Assembly (NCBI GenBank): GCA_963718195.1
Contig: CAVQYQ010000004.1
Location: 186,001-250,000, forward strand
Direction: 5' to 3'
DNA from: MADRE3 sp963718195
GTDB lineage: Bacteria > Desulfobacterota > Desulfobulbia > Desulfobulbales > Desulfocapsaceae
Length of the DNA stretch: 64,000 nucleotides
This document shows positions 54,186 to 63,698 of the stretch, piece by piece; within the stretch, counting starts at the first letter, position 1, and each line of letters begins with the position of its first letter. The notes under the pieces are model-generated. The model saw only the letters and a program-made list of their open reading frames with translations. It ran no database searches and was not told where the DNA came from. The translations under genes and the position numbers were made by a program.

Positions 54186-54643
54186 AAAGTTCCTCCATCT
54201 AGTGATCCGACAGTAGATATACTGTCAAACGCATGCGCCGGTCGACGCATTCCATAGTGGAAGCCACGCCGCACAACCAGGTTATCTGATGGCTGGACAT
54301 CCAGTCCAACGGGCGTACGACCACTTACATCAAACAAACAATAACTTCGCGTAGAGTGGGTTAAAAATTGGGTTTCTAGAAATTCAAATGGTGTGATAGG
54401 ACGCGAATTTGACATTAACAATAGATCTGTTTTTTTGGTCAAATGAAGATTAGGTTTCTTTACTCCACCGTTACCTATATTATATTCCCGTTCAGGGTAT
54501 AATCAAGTGGCATTGATATTTTTCAGCAAACCTAACATTATTTTACAGATTAACACGGTTCAGCTCTATTCTCTGCTTCTCTATCGCAAACAGATGTGGT
54601 AGAAGTGGTAAGGTTTGGTCATTTTTCCTATCTCATGTACTCC
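54186..54643. other. Divergent intergenic region between the hibernation gene and hemH
   Basis: Besides the palindrome at 54209-54226 there is a TATAAT box at about 54500-54505 on the plus strand without a good -35. A minus-strand 88-codon frame (54176-54442) is open but lacks any recognisable feature and overlaps the hibernation gene start, so I do not call it. Confidence 0.4.
54209..54226. promoter_or_regulatory. Perfect palindrome before the hibernation/cold-shock gene
   Basis: GACAGTA (54209-54215) and TACTGTC (54220-54226) are exact inverted arms around GATA. On the minus strand the right arm overlaps a TTGACA hexamer (54228-54223), so a repressor bound there could cover a -35 box. No good -10 was found at the right distance. 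Confidence 0.4.
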
Positions 54644-55597
54644 ATGCATAACAAAAGAATCGCTGTCATCCTACTGAATATGGGCGGCCCCACCAGGCTT
54701 GAAGATGTAAGGCCTTTTCTCTACAACATTTTTTCAGACCGTGAAATAATCAGGCTCGGACCTCCATTGCTTCAGAAGCCGATTGCCTGGTATATCGCCA
54801 GAAAACGTGCACCGAAAAGTATGGATATCTACCGCCATATCGGTGGTGGGTCACCAATTACTGAAATCACACGGCAGCAGCAGGATGCATTGGAAAAAGC
54901 ACTCACCAACGACGGTGACTTTATCGTCACGACAGCAATGCGTTACTGGAAGCCGACCTCTGCGTCAGCTGTCGAATTCATACGCAGCAAACAGGCGGCA
55001 AGCGTTGTGGCGCTCAGCCTCTATCCCCATTTCTCCTGTGCAACCAGCGGCTCTTCAATCAAAGAACTGAAACGTCATTTAGATCTGGAGAATCGGGAAC
55101 TGACAGAGATAGCTTCATGGCCGACCCAACCGGATTACATAGACTGCCTCGCCGCTAAAATCATTGACGGGCTGAGCTGTTTTAATCGCCAAACGGTCGA
55201 AATTGTCTACAGTGCCCACAGTTTACCGGTATCGTTCATTGAAGAGGGCGACCCATACGTTGAACACCTTAACCAGACGATAGCAGCGGTTGAGAACATC
55301 ACTGGAGAGCGTGGCCGGCTCTGCTACCAGAGCAGGAGCGGACCGGTCGAGTGGCTCTCCCCCTCGACTCCGGAAATGATTGAGAAACTAGCCGCTGATG
55401 GCTGCAGGAACATCTTGATGGTGCCAATAAGTTTTGTTTCAGATCACGTTGAGACCCTGTATGAGATAAACATCCAGTACAAAGAGCTGGCCGCCAGCCA
55501 CAACATTCGCCTGCAGGCCACAGAATCCCTCAATACCGACCCACGCTTTATAGAAGGTTTAAGGCAGCTGGTATTGTCGTCACTGCCAAACGACTGA
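54644..55597 (+). CDS. hemH: Ferrochelatase
   Basis: This protein of about 317 residues inserts ferrous iron into a porphyrin (protoporphyrin IX or coproporphyrin III). Marks are VILLNMGGPTRLEDVRPFLYN at the start (LNMGGP), the catalytic histidine in YSAHSLPVSFIEEGDPY (about 195) and FVSDHVETLYEI (about 263-274). The start is uncertain: ATGs at 54635 and 54644 both fit, and neither has a strong ribosome-binding site. It ends 5 bases from convergent rodA. Many sulfate reducers make heme by the siroheme/Ahb route instead, so its presence is informative. Confidence 0.93.
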   Translation: MHNKRIAVILLNMGGPTRLEDVRPFLYNIFSDREIIRLGPPLLQKPIAWYIARKRAPKSMDIYRHIGGGSPITEITRQQQDALEKALTNDGDFIVTTAMRYWKPTSASAVEFIRSKQAASVVALSLYPHFSCATSGSSIKELKRHLDLENRELTEIASWPTQPDYIDCLAAKIIDGLSCFNRQTVEIVYSAHSLPVSFIEEGDPYVEHLNQTIAAVENITGERGRLCYQSRSGPVEWLSPSTPEMIEKLAADGCRNILMVPISFVSDHVETLYEINIQYKELAASHNIRLQATESLNTDPRFIEGLRQLVLSSLPND

Positions 55598-55602
55598 CAC
55601 CC

Positions 55603-56727
55603 TCACGTTTCGTTTGCCATTCCTCCCTGGAATCTTCTCATCCTGACATTAAGAAGAATCCCCAAAGCCACCAGGGTTGTCAACAGGGAAGAACCGCCAT
55701 ATGAAACGAGGGGCAAGGGAATTCCAACCACGGGTAGAAACCCGAGAATCATCATCAGGTTGATGACTGCCTGCCAGAAAATAAGCATGACAACGCCAAA
55801 AGAAAGCAGCATGCCAAAACGATCTCTTGCAAACATGGCGGTATACAGTCCCCAGATCAGAAAGAAAAAATAGACCCCGACAAAAAATACACTCCCCAGA
55901 AATCCCCACTCCTCACACCAGACTGAAAAAGCGAAATCGGTATGCCGCTCGGGCAGAAAATGCAGGTGTCCCTGGGTTCCTTCCAGGTAGCCTTTGCCGA
56001 ACTGGCCACCGCTGCCAACCGCTATCTTGGACTGCATGATCTGGTAACCATGCCCCATCGGATCTTTCTCAGGATTCAGAAACGTCTGGACACGCTGCTT
56101 CTGGTACGGCTTGAGCAGCTTCTCCCAGGCAAAATATATCGCCCCGATACCGGTACTGCCGAGAATCGCATAAACAGAGAACCGTAGCTTTACAAATACG
56201 GTCATGGAGACAGCAATAAACACCATCATCAGTGCCGTGCCGAGATCCGGCTGCATCAGGATCAGCAGGAAGGGAATTGTCGTCAGGACGACCGGGGTAA
56301 CCAGCTGTTTCAAGGTGTACCCATCAGTCACTTCTTTTCGCGAATAGTAGCTCGACAGGGTAATTACCAGCATCAATTTGGCCAGTTCAGAGGGCTGGAG
56401 GTTAAAGAAGCCGAGGTTGATCCACCGCTGCGCACCGCCCGCAGTCTTGCCGATGACAAGAATTGCAATAAGCAGGATGACGACAAAGGCATAAATAAAA
56501 TAGTTCCAGAAATGCAGCTCCTGGTAATCAAAACTCAAGATGAAAAGGATGGCAGCAAACCCCATCAGAAAAAAATAACACTGCTTTAAATAGGGTGGTG
56601 TCCCCCACGGCTTGGGAGGATACGAGGCACTGTAGAGATTAAATAACGCCATTCCGCAGATAATCAGGAGCAGAATCGTCATTAACCAGTCAAAGTGAGC
56701 AAAAAGCCGTCTGTCAAACCTTAACAT
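55603..56727 (-). CDS. rodA: Rod-shape determining glycosyltransferase RodA
   Basis: This 374-residue SEDS-family membrane protein has about ten helices and polymerises peptidoglycan together with PBP2 in the elongasome. Typical parts are NLQPSELAKLMLVI (about 110), ILMQPDLGTALMM (about 155-167), and LPERHTDFAFSVWCEEWGFLG (about 255-275), with PLVSYGGSSLLTT near the end. It is the last gene of mreB-mreC-mreD-mrdA-rodA, 50 bases after mrdA. Its ribosome-binding site is weak. Confidence 0.95.
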   Translation of the reverse strand: MLRFDRRLFAHFDWLMTILLLIICGMALFNLYSASYPPKPWGTPPYLKQCYFFLMGFAAILFILSFDYQELHFWNYFIYAFVVILLIAILVIGKTAGGAQRWINLGFFNLQPSELAKLMLVITLSSYYSRKEVTDGYTLKQLVTPVVLTTIPFLLILMQPDLGTALMMVFIAVSMTVFVKLRFSVYAILGSTGIGAIYFAWEKLLKPYQKQRVQTFLNPEKDPMGHGYQIMQSKIAVGSGGQFGKGYLEGTQGHLHFLPERHTDFAFSVWCEEWGFLGSVFFVGVYFFFLIWGLYTAMFARDRFGMLLSFGVVMLIFWQAVINLMMILGFLPVVGIPLPLVSYGGSSLLTTLVALGILLNVRMRRFQGGMANET

Positions 56728-56777
56728 TTTGTTATTACAATTTAAAATATAATTATCGTTTCAGATACCGATTTCGA

Positions 56778-58689
56778 TCAGCTCTTTTCTGCTTCCTTTA
56801 ACTTTTCAGCAGCGGCCCATTCTTCCAGATATTTTTCGAAATATTTCTTCAGGATTACCCGGGCTATCGGACCTGCGCCTGATCCCCCATGGAGGCCATG
56901 CTCCACCAGTACCGTAACTGCTATCTGGGGGTTATCAGCCGGCGCATAACAGGTAAACCAGGCATGGTCGCGAAATTTATACGGTATATCTTTTTCCTTT
57001 AAACCTTTGTACTGCGCGATTCTCACTACCTGGGCGGTACCGGTCTTACCCCCGATAGTCAATCCTTCTATCCTGACATTCCGCGCAGTACCACGCTTTC
57101 CCTGGACAACCCCAACAAGCCCCTCCTCTGATGATCCCCAGAAAAGACCGTTCACGCTCACTGAGTTCGCTGAGCACTTGAGGTTCAAACCTCTCGATCA
57201 CCTCGCCCTCGGGCGTGGTAACGGATTCGATAATCTGCGGCTTATAGACTTTTCCGCCATTTACGGCGGTGGCCGTCATCAGAGCCACCTGCAGCGGGGT
57301 GAGGAGATTGAACCCCTGGCCAATTGCTATCGACAGCGTCTCCCCCTTGTGCCATTTTTCTTTATACCGTTTACGCTTCCACTCTTTTGTCGGGATGAGG
57401 CCTGGTTTTTCATGTTCCATCTCGACGCCGGTTTTCTGACCAAGCCCCAACTTCCGGGCATACTTTGCCAGGTTATCCACCCCTACCCGCTCACCGACCT
57501 GGTAGAAATAAACATCGCACGACTGCGTAATTGCCTTTCGCAGGTCAACTTCACCATGGCCACTGTGCTTCCAGCAGCGATAGATTCGCTTGCCAAAATA
57601 GTAATGCCCCGGGCAGTAAATGATCGTATTCTCGTCAATAGCCCCCTCGGCAAGTCCTGCCAGGGCGGTGACAATTTTGTATGTTGAGCCGGGGGGATAC
57701 ATGGCCTGAATAGACTTGTTAATCAATGGGTGCTTGGTGTTATTGAGCAGTGCGTCCCAGTTGGCCTGTGAAATACCGCCGATAAAATCTTCAAGATGAA
57801 TGGAAGGGGCGCTCGCTGCGGCCAGCACACGACCGGTATTGACCTCAAGCGCAACCACAGCACCCGCTTTCTCTCCCACAGCCATAAACTGTTCCGCCGC
57901 CAGTTGCAGCTCGGCATCAATGGTCAATTGCAGATCATTGCCCGGTAACGGGTCGATGCTCTTGAGCTCTCTTTGCTCAAACCCGCGGGCATTGACCTCC
58001 GTTGAGCTTTTCCCTTTTTCGCCACGAAGATCCTTCTCACGCAGACGTTCGAGCCCTCTCTTGCCGATAAGGTCTCCGCCCTCGTATACATCCTCTTTGT
58101 CTTCCTCCAGCTGCTGGCGATTAATCGAACCGATATAGCCAATGGTATTGGCAGCGAGATCACCGTAATGAAACGTTCTGACCGGCTGGACTTCAATCCT
58201 CACTCCGGGAAATTTATATTTGTGGTTTTCCAGGTAGGCCAGGGTCTCCCAATCTATATCCTCTTTGAGCACGATGGGAAGGTGCCGGGGAGTACCTTCG
58301 GCTTCCCTGATATGGTCCCAGAGGTTGTCTATGTTCTCGCCCAGGATATGCGAGAGCCGTTTCAGCACGTCATCTATGTCGTATGAATCCTCCCGAATCA
58401 TAACCACATTAAATGATGGCCTGTTGGTCACAATCTCCCGTCCGTGCTTATCGAGTATGTGGCCTCTGGGGGCACGCACGGAACGAATACGAACCCGGTT
58501 GGTATCGGCCAGGTTTTTATATTCTTCTCCACTGCTGATCTGCAGAAACCAGAGCCTTGATACGATCACGGCAAAGAAAAAGAAGACAATGCAAATTGCA
58601 AATAAAGATCGTTTCTTCAGAAGCGTCAGGGCTTCCTCGTCCCGTTCGGCAATTTCCTCAACTTCCTCGATAAACAGTTTCTTATCCAT
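56778..58689 (-). pseudogene. mrdA: Penicillin-binding protein 2 gene with one frameshift
   Basis: The 5' frame (58689 to about 57125) has a membrane anchor (about residues 28-50), the PBP dimer domain and the transpeptidase SxxK site in PPGSTYKIV (about 330). The 3' frame (about 57185 to 56778) carries the third motif GGKTGTAQ and the end of the domain. They switch at 57120-57128, a G-rich AGAGGAGGGG. With one G removed the product reads REGLVGVVQGKRGTARN in one frame and is about 636 residues, a normal length. The span of 1912 bases is one more than a multiple of three. PBP2 is usually essential in rods, so a base-call error is quite possible. Confidence 0.88.
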
Positions 58690-58697
58690 CTCTTTAG

Positions 58698-59231
58698 CTA
58701 CCTGTATCGATTACCCGCTTTTTTCCTGGAGCTGCGCTTCATCGCTTTCCGTTTCAATAAAAATTCATTGAATGTGTTGAAGAGCAGAAAACAGGGAATT
58801 GTGGCCACGGTCAGAATTATTGTTTCTCTCAGCACCCTGCTCCAGGACCACACCACCATCGAATCATTGACCATTATTGAAAGTATAAAGTAAAGCAGAA
58901 ATTGTGCCAGGAAATAAAAAACACCAACCAGTGGTACCTGGTAAGCAGACTCTTTTAATGGACTGTTCAGGGTTAAGGTATTCAGGGCAATGAAGAACAG
59001 CAGATATTCGACAAGATACATGCCGGGGTAGATACCGGACATCACATCCATCATCCAGCCAAGCAGAAAGGAGAGCAGAAGCCCTCTCAACACCTCAAAC
59101 CGATACGCCAGGAAGGCAATCAGAATAAAAACCAGATCCGGAGAACCGAACCACGATGGGAGAAATTGCAATACCGTGGTCTGAAACGTAATCAGGAAAA
59201 TACCGATAAGGAGGAAGCTTACAATCTGCAC
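58698..59231 (-). CDS. mreD: Rod-shape determining protein MreD
   Basis: This 177-residue hydrophobic protein has five or six membrane helices and is typical in length for MreD, which links MreC to the RodA-PBP2 complex. LRGLLLSFLLGWMMDVMSG (about 48-66) is the conserved MreD core segment. The start is a GTG (59231) with GAGGAGG 9 bases upstream. It begins 15 bases after the mreC stop and ends 8 bases before mrdA. Confidence 0.92.
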   Translation of the reverse strand: MQIVSFLLIGIFLITFQTTVLQFLPSWFGSPDLVFILIAFLAYRFEVLRGLLLSFLLGWMMDVMSGIYPGMYLVEYLLFFIALNTLTLNSPLKESAYQVPLVGVFYFLAQFLLYFILSIMVNDSMVVWSWSRVLRETIILTVATIPCFLLFNTFNEFLLKRKAMKRSSRKKAGNRYR

Positions 59232-59246
59232 AACAAGTAACCTCCT

Positions 59247-60116
59247 CTAGGGCATAATGTTTTCGGGAGCGATCGATTGCTGAAGAGAAAGGTTGAGATG
59301 CAGGAACTCAATACGCTGAAAATCAACCGATGGTTTCACTTCTATTTCCAGAAACATACCCCTTTTCTTACGATGCACAGCGGTCACGGTCCCTACCGGG
59401 ACCCCTGAGGCGAAGACACCACCGATCCCGGCAGTCACAACCTGGTCTCCTTTTTCAACATCTGCATTTTTGAGAACATAATTCAGAACATAGCCATCCG
59501 CCCCGGTTCCCTTGAGAATTCCCCGCACCCTGTTTTTCTGGATGATCACGTCTATCGCGCTGCTCGGCGCAATGGCCAGAAGTATCTTACTGTAGTTCCT
59601 CGAGGCATGAATAACCTGGCCGACAATTCCCTGGGAAGTGAGCGCGACCATGCCTTCAACAACTCCATCATTTTCGCCGCGATCGACGATAATGGTGTGA
59701 AACCAGAATGCCGGGTCCTTGCCGATGACTCGCGCGGTCAATGGTGGAAAATCGGCAGCCTTTCTAAAATCCAGTTCCTGTTGGAGGTGCAGATATGTTG
59801 TATACGCTTCACGGTACTTAGCCTGTTTTTCATCATATGAATCAAGGAGTGCTTTGAGCCGTCGGTTTTCATTTCTCACCTCAAGAAGATCGACATAATC
59901 AGCCCAGACATTTCTCGCCCCAGTTGCAGCCCTGGAAAATGTTGACTGCAGGGGACCAAGGAGCTCAAGGGTTAAATCGTGGAAGGGACCGTATTTGCCG
60001 CCAAGTGTCGAGGCAAACAACGCCAGGCACAATGACAGAAGAATTGTGGTCAGGAGCAAAACCCGCCAGCGGGCAGGCTTTGCTCTGCTCTTCCTGTCCT
60101 TGATTTGTCTTCTCAC
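59247..60116 (-). CDS. mreC: Rod-shape determining protein MreC
   Basis: This 289-residue protein has a basic N-terminus, one membrane helix (about 20-40), a coiled-coil stretch (about 65-110, LLEVRNENRRLKALLDSYDE) and a double beta-barrel periplasmic part with DRGENDGVVEGMVALTSQG and GDQVVTAGIGGVFASGVPVG. MreC scaffolds the elongasome. The apparent start is a GTG at 60116, 18 bases from the nearest GGAG, so the start is uncertain. Confidence 0.93.
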   Translation of the reverse strand: MRRQIKDRKSRAKPARWRVLLLTTILLSLCLALFASTLGGKYGPFHDLTLELLGPLQSTFSRAATGARNVWADYVDLLEVRNENRRLKALLDSYDEKQAKYREAYTTYLHLQQELDFRKAADFPPLTARVIGKDPAFWFHTIIVDRGENDGVVEGMVALTSQGIVGQVIHASRNYSKILLAIAPSSAIDVIIQKNRVRGILKGTGADGYVLNYVLKNADVEKGDQVVTAGIGGVFASGVPVGTVTAVHRKKRGMFLEIEVKPSVDFQRIEFLHLNLSLQQSIAPENIMP

Positions 60117-60167
60117 GACAGAATAGTTGGTGTTTCTCCGATATGGAGATGAGATTGGAGTATTTGT

Positions 60168-61205
60168 TTAGTCAATCGTTACTTCTTTCAGAATATCGAG
60201 ATTGTCCAAAGCCCTGCCCGACCCGAGCACAACGGATGACAGCGGATCATCGGCCACGATAATGGGCATTCCCGTTTCTTCTTTCAAACATTTGTCCAGG
60301 TTCTTGAGCAGGGCGCCGCCACCGGTCAGCACAATTCCCTGGTCAACAATATCTGCGGCCAGCTCAGGGGGAGTAACCTCCAACGCCACACGCACCGCCT
60401 CGACAATGACATCGACCTGTTCAGCAATTGCAGACTGGATTTCTTCGGCACCGACAGTAAGGGTTTTTGGAACCCCGGAAACCAGATCCCGCCCCTTGAT
60501 ATCCATGGTTTCGTATGGCTCTTCAGGAAGGACATTACCGATGGTTGTTTTTATCATTTCGGCCGTTCTCTCTCCGATTGCCAGGTTGTGCTTGCGTTTA
60601 ATGTATTGCAGAATTGCCTCATCCATTTTATCTCCGGCAACCCTGACTGATTTTGCATAGACGATACCGGCAAGCGAAATGACCGCGACTTCGGTCGTGC
60701 CTCCGCCAATATCGATAATCATATTTGCGGTCGGCTCAGTGATCGGCAGATCGGCGCCGATTGCTGCCGCCATGGGTTCCTCGATCAGGTAAACCTCCCG
60801 CGCCCCGGCCGACTCGGCCGACTCTTTCACCGCCCGCTTTTCTACCTGGGTAATTCCTGACGGTACCGAAATCATGATCCTTGGATGAACCAGCGTCCTG
60901 CGATTATGAACCTTCTTTATGAAATATCGCAACATCGCCTCGGTAACTTCAAAATCAGCGATAACGCCATCCTTTATTGGCCGGATAGCGGTAATGTTGC
61001 CGGGTGTCTTACCGAGCATCATTTTCGCCTCTTGTCCTACGGCAAGGACCCTGCTCATCCGACCATCCTGACGAACAGCAACGACAGAGGGCTCACGCAA
61101 GACAATCCCCTTGCCCTTCACATACAGAACCGTATTTGCTGTACCGAGGTCGATAGCCAGATCATTTGACAGCCAGCCAAACAAAAAATTGAATGGAGAA
61201 AACAT
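60168..61205 (-). CDS. mreB: Rod-shape determining protein MreB
   Basis: This 345-residue bacterial actin has phosphate-1 loop DLGTANTVLYVKGKG (about 18-32), phosphate-2 loop DIGGGTTEVAVISL (about 165) and the adenosine segment LTGGGALLKNLD (about 290). It forms membrane-bound filaments that guide lateral wall synthesis. GGGAGG precedes the ATG. It is first in the operon mreB-mreC-mreD-mrdA-rodA, so the cell is expected to be rod shaped. Confidence 0.97.
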   Translation of the reverse strand: MFSPFNFLFGWLSNDLAIDLGTANTVLYVKGKGIVLREPSVVAVRQDGRMSRVLAVGQEAKMMLGKTPGNITAIRPIKDGVIADFEVTEAMLRYFIKKVHNRRTLVHPRIMISVPSGITQVEKRAVKESAESAGAREVYLIEEPMAAAIGADLPITEPTANMIIDIGGGTTEVAVISLAGIVYAKSVRVAGDKMDEAILQYIKRKHNLAIGERTAEMIKTTIGNVLPEEPYETMDIKGRDLVSGVPKTLTVGAEEIQSAIAEQVDVIVEAVRVALEVTPPELAADIVDQGIVLTGGGALLKNLDKCLKEETGMPIIVADDPLSSVVLGSGRALDNLDILKEVTID

Positions 61206-61368
61206 AGTACCTCCCTTAAACAGGGATATAGATAAATCTCTAAATCAGCGTAAAACAACCCCGCCGAAAACTCTTTTACATTATAAATTATCAAAACATT
61301 TAAAGATACCAGAGAGCCTGTTTATTGGCAAGATTAATGGCGAGGGAAGACCGAATACCTGATTTTCG

Positions 61369-61397
61369 TTGACACGCAACCCAAACCCTGTTATAGG
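61369..61397 (+). promoter_or_regulatory. Sigma70-type promoter of tRNA-Ala
   Basis: A perfect TTGACA (61369-61374) and TATAGG (61392-61397) are exactly 17 bases apart, and the tRNA-Ala 5' end is at 61425. It is divergent from mreB. Confidence 0.75.
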
Positions 61398-61424
61398 AAA
61401 CATCGCATTTAACTCAGGATCCAT

Positions 61425-61500
<76 letters not shown>

Positions 61501-61510
61501 AATATATAAC

Positions 61511-61546
61511 ACAAAGGCTTGCTATTATTACGATAGCGAGCCTTTG
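61511..61546 (+). terminator. Terminator after tRNA-Ala
   Basis: A long stem ACAAAGGCT-t-GCTAT / ATAGC-g-AGCCTTTGT with a short loop is followed by TGTTTC. It begins 10 bases after the tRNA end. Confidence 0.8.
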
Positions 61547-61829
61547 TTGTTTCTAGAGTAATGATCTTGTACCCATGGTTGTACACAGCGCCAGTGTGAA
61601 TCTTAAATCTGTGACTGTACGATGCTACCCTGTTATCCTGCAGGTTGCCTGATCAGTTATAGTTTTGTATAAAATTACCAATCGCAGTCTAACCAGTTCT
61701 TACATAAATTACTGTGATTTAAAAGTAAAAACCAATATCATCATTGCTAACCAGCATAAAAATATACAGCCAGAAAATAAAGAAATCGGCGTAGATGTGA
61801 ACAAGAATCCGTTAAGGAGGGTAAATAGC
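61547..61829. other. Gene-free interval between tRNA-Ala and the MarR gene
   Basis: The interval is A/T rich, with no recognisable gene or RNA. Two short open frames on opposite strands (61665-61874 and 61709-61900) run into the MarR gene and have no supporting features. Confidence 0.35.
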
Positions 61830-62336
61830 CTAATCGGTCGTTTCAAACTGTTCGTCCCCTTCTCGGTCTTTTGAGATTGGGGTAAGGGCGGCTTTGTCAT
61901 CGGTGAAATGAAGTGCAGCTATGAACGGATCCAGACTCAGTTCGAGGTTGTCCAGTTGCTCTTCATTGAGGATCTGTAGCGCTGAACTCAACAGACCTTG
62001 GGGCGGCGATGGAGCTTTAGCCAACAAGTCTTTTCCTTTTTCCGTTATATAGAGGTGTACAGATCGCTGATCAGTTTTACTCCGGTCCCGGCAAATCAAT
62101 TGGAGCTCTTCAAGCTTGTCGAGCATGTTGGAGCAGGTTGAAGGATGTATGAACAGTACCTGGGCGAGTTGAGAGACCCGTATGCCGGGTGTAATCGATA
62201 CCTCATGTAACATCCAGAGCTTGGCACTGCTTAAACCGCATTTTTTCTCGACTTTTTTGGCGTGGAACTGAATAGCTTTGAAGAGGATACGTATCTGTTT
62301 TATTATGTTCTGTTCCCTTATGGACCTTCGGTTCAT
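61830..62336 (-). CDS. MarR family transcriptional regulator
   Basis: This 168-residue winged-helix protein has the recognition region ITPGIRVSQLAQVLFIHPSTCSNMLDKLEEL (split here at about residues 52-82) followed by a wing (ICRDRSKTDQRSVHLYITEKG, about 87-107). Helices at both ends form the dimer interface. MarR proteins bind palindromes and respond to small ligands; the ligand is unknown. The MITE-like element copy 2 lies 39 bases upstream of its start, between it and proX, so that element could affect its expression. Confidence 0.88.
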   Translation of the reverse strand: MNRRSIREQNIIKQIRILFKAIQFHAKKVEKKCGLSSAKLWMLHEVSITPGIRVSQLAQVLFIHPSTCSNMLDKLEELQLICRDRSKTDQRSVHLYITEKGKDLLAKAPSPPQGLLSSALQILNEEQLDNLELSLDPFIAALHFTDDKAALTPISKDREGDEQFETTD

Positions 62337-62374
62337 TTAATCTCCGAATGCTATCTATAAAATGCTTTCAAATC

Positions 62375-62514
62375 GAGCCACTTGCAAAACGCCCTTTTCG
62401 CTCAACCTCTATGTTATGCTCAAATTTTTATCCTCGGAATATCAACGATGCCTGCGGTAAAAATTTTTCGCATGCCTTGACGCTGAACGAAAATCATCAT
62501 TTTGCAAAAGGCTC
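62375..62514 (+). mobile_element. MITE-like palindromic element, copy 2 (140 bp)
   Basis: It begins GAGCCACTTGCAAAA and ends with the complement of GAGCCTTTTGCAAAA. AATC flanks it on both sides (62371-62374 and 62515-62518), a 4-bp target duplication distinct from that of copy 1. It is non-coding, and its halves are imperfectly self-complementary throughout. It is the same sequence as 31735-31877 in opposite orientation, with about 88% identity by eye and small length changes. It lies between proX and the MarR gene. Confidence 0.85.
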
Positions 62515-62570
62515 AATCGTCTTTACAAAATTAAAAGCAAAAAAAAACAGCCAGTTCGATCAGTTGATGA

Positions 62571-62601
62571 TTGAACCGGGAGAAAAATCTACCCGGTTCA
62601 A
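62571..62601 (-). terminator. Possible terminator hairpin after proX
   Basis: A perfect 10-bp stem TTGAACCGGG / CCCGGTTCAA with an 11-base loop lies 17 bases past the proX stop. There is no T run on the minus strand, so it may stabilise the mRNA end rather than terminate. Confidence 0.45.
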
Positions 62602-62617
62602 TTCAACGTAACTACGA

Positions 62618-63622
62618 CTACATGGCTGCTTTACGTGCTTCTTCCAACCAGCCGTCAAAGGTACTCTGGTTCGCTTTAATCCAGCTGTCAGCATGGCGTT
62701 CAATATCTTTTTCCGATTTCTCTCCATCCCTCATGCGAAGATTCTGTGCTGAAATATCATTATTGGAAACCTTCATGATACTGAACAGTTTTGCCGCGGC
62801 AGGGTTGGCCTCTGTAAAATCTTTATTGGCAACAATACGTTGTGTATTGGCCTGGAATCCATAATTACTTCCATCAGGAAGACTGGTATCAACATCTTCT
62901 CGCTCACCAGGGAGAGACGAAAACGGTACCTGCAGCCAGACGGTGTCCTTGCCTGGCACCAAAACGCCACTTACCCAGTATGGTGTCCAGGTATAATAGA
63001 GGACGGATTTTCCTTGTTTGTGGCGTGCAATCGTATCTGCAATAATTGCAGAGTAGGATCCCTGATTATGCGCAACGGTGTCACGAAGCTTGAAGGCATC
63101 AAGTTGATGTTCGATCACTTTTTCGCAGCCCCATCCGGGATTACATCCTGCAAGGTCAGCTTTTCCGTCACCATCGGCATCGAACAACTTGGCAATTTCA
63201 GGATCAGCCAGTTGGTCAATATTGGTAATATTGTGTTTTTCCGCAGTCGCCTTATCAACCAAATAGCCCTGCAGTGCGCCCCCGGAGTACACCCCTTCAC
63301 GATAGATTTTATCGGCTCCGCCAGCGTTTTCATAAAAATCAACATGAAGCGGGTCCCAATGATCCGCTAGAAAAGTTGCGTCACCATTGGCTATGGCCAC
63401 ATGTCCCGCTGCATATTCTATTTCTTTAATAGGATCTACTTCATAACCAAGTTTCTCGAGTGCCTTCATAACCAAAATGGTCTGAAACGTTTCTTCGGCA
63501 ATAGAGCTTTTTAACGGCTGTACTTTGACACCCTTGCCTGGCATATCTGCTGCGTATACCACAGTGGCAAGTAAAAAATAAGCGAAAAATAAGAATGCAA
63601 GTAATTTTATCTTATATTTCAT
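62618..63622 (-). CDS. Glycine betaine/proline-type ABC transporter substrate-binding protein (ProX-like)
   Basis: This 334-residue exported protein has a signal peptide (MKYKIKLLAFLFFAYFLLATV, cut after VYA). The mature part starts DMPGKGVKVQPLKSSIAEETF, which is ProX-like, and has GCNPGWGCEKVIEHQLDAF and YYTWTPYWVSGVLVPG, with aromatic residues as expected for a quaternary-amine cage. I chose the ATG at 63622, with AAGGAG 6 bases upstream. It probably imports betaine or proline for osmoprotection. The permease gene follows upstream. Confidence 0.9.
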   Translation of the reverse strand: MKYKIKLLAFLFFAYFLLATVVYAADMPGKGVKVQPLKSSIAEETFQTILVMKALEKLGYEVDPIKEIEYAAGHVAIANGDATFLADHWDPLHVDFYENAGGADKIYREGVYSGGALQGYLVDKATAEKHNITNIDQLADPEIAKLFDADGDGKADLAGCNPGWGCEKVIEHQLDAFKLRDTVAHNQGSYSAIIADTIARHKQGKSVLYYTWTPYWVSGVLVPGKDTVWLQVPFSSLPGEREDVDTSLPDGSNYGFQANTQRIVANKDFTEANPAAAKLFSIMKVSNNDISAQNLRMRDGEKSEKDIERHADSWIKANQSTFDGWLEEARKAAM

Positions 63623-63698
63623 GGTGATCTCCTTCATTTTTTAATTAATATTATTACCCACGAGGGCTCCTTATCCTACAGATGAACTACTACTTGGT

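Noticed and set aside
54176..54442. 88-codon minus-strand frame upstream of the hibernation/cold-shock gene
   Set aside because: It overlaps the start of the real gene and its ribosome-binding site and palindrome, and shows no recognisable protein features.
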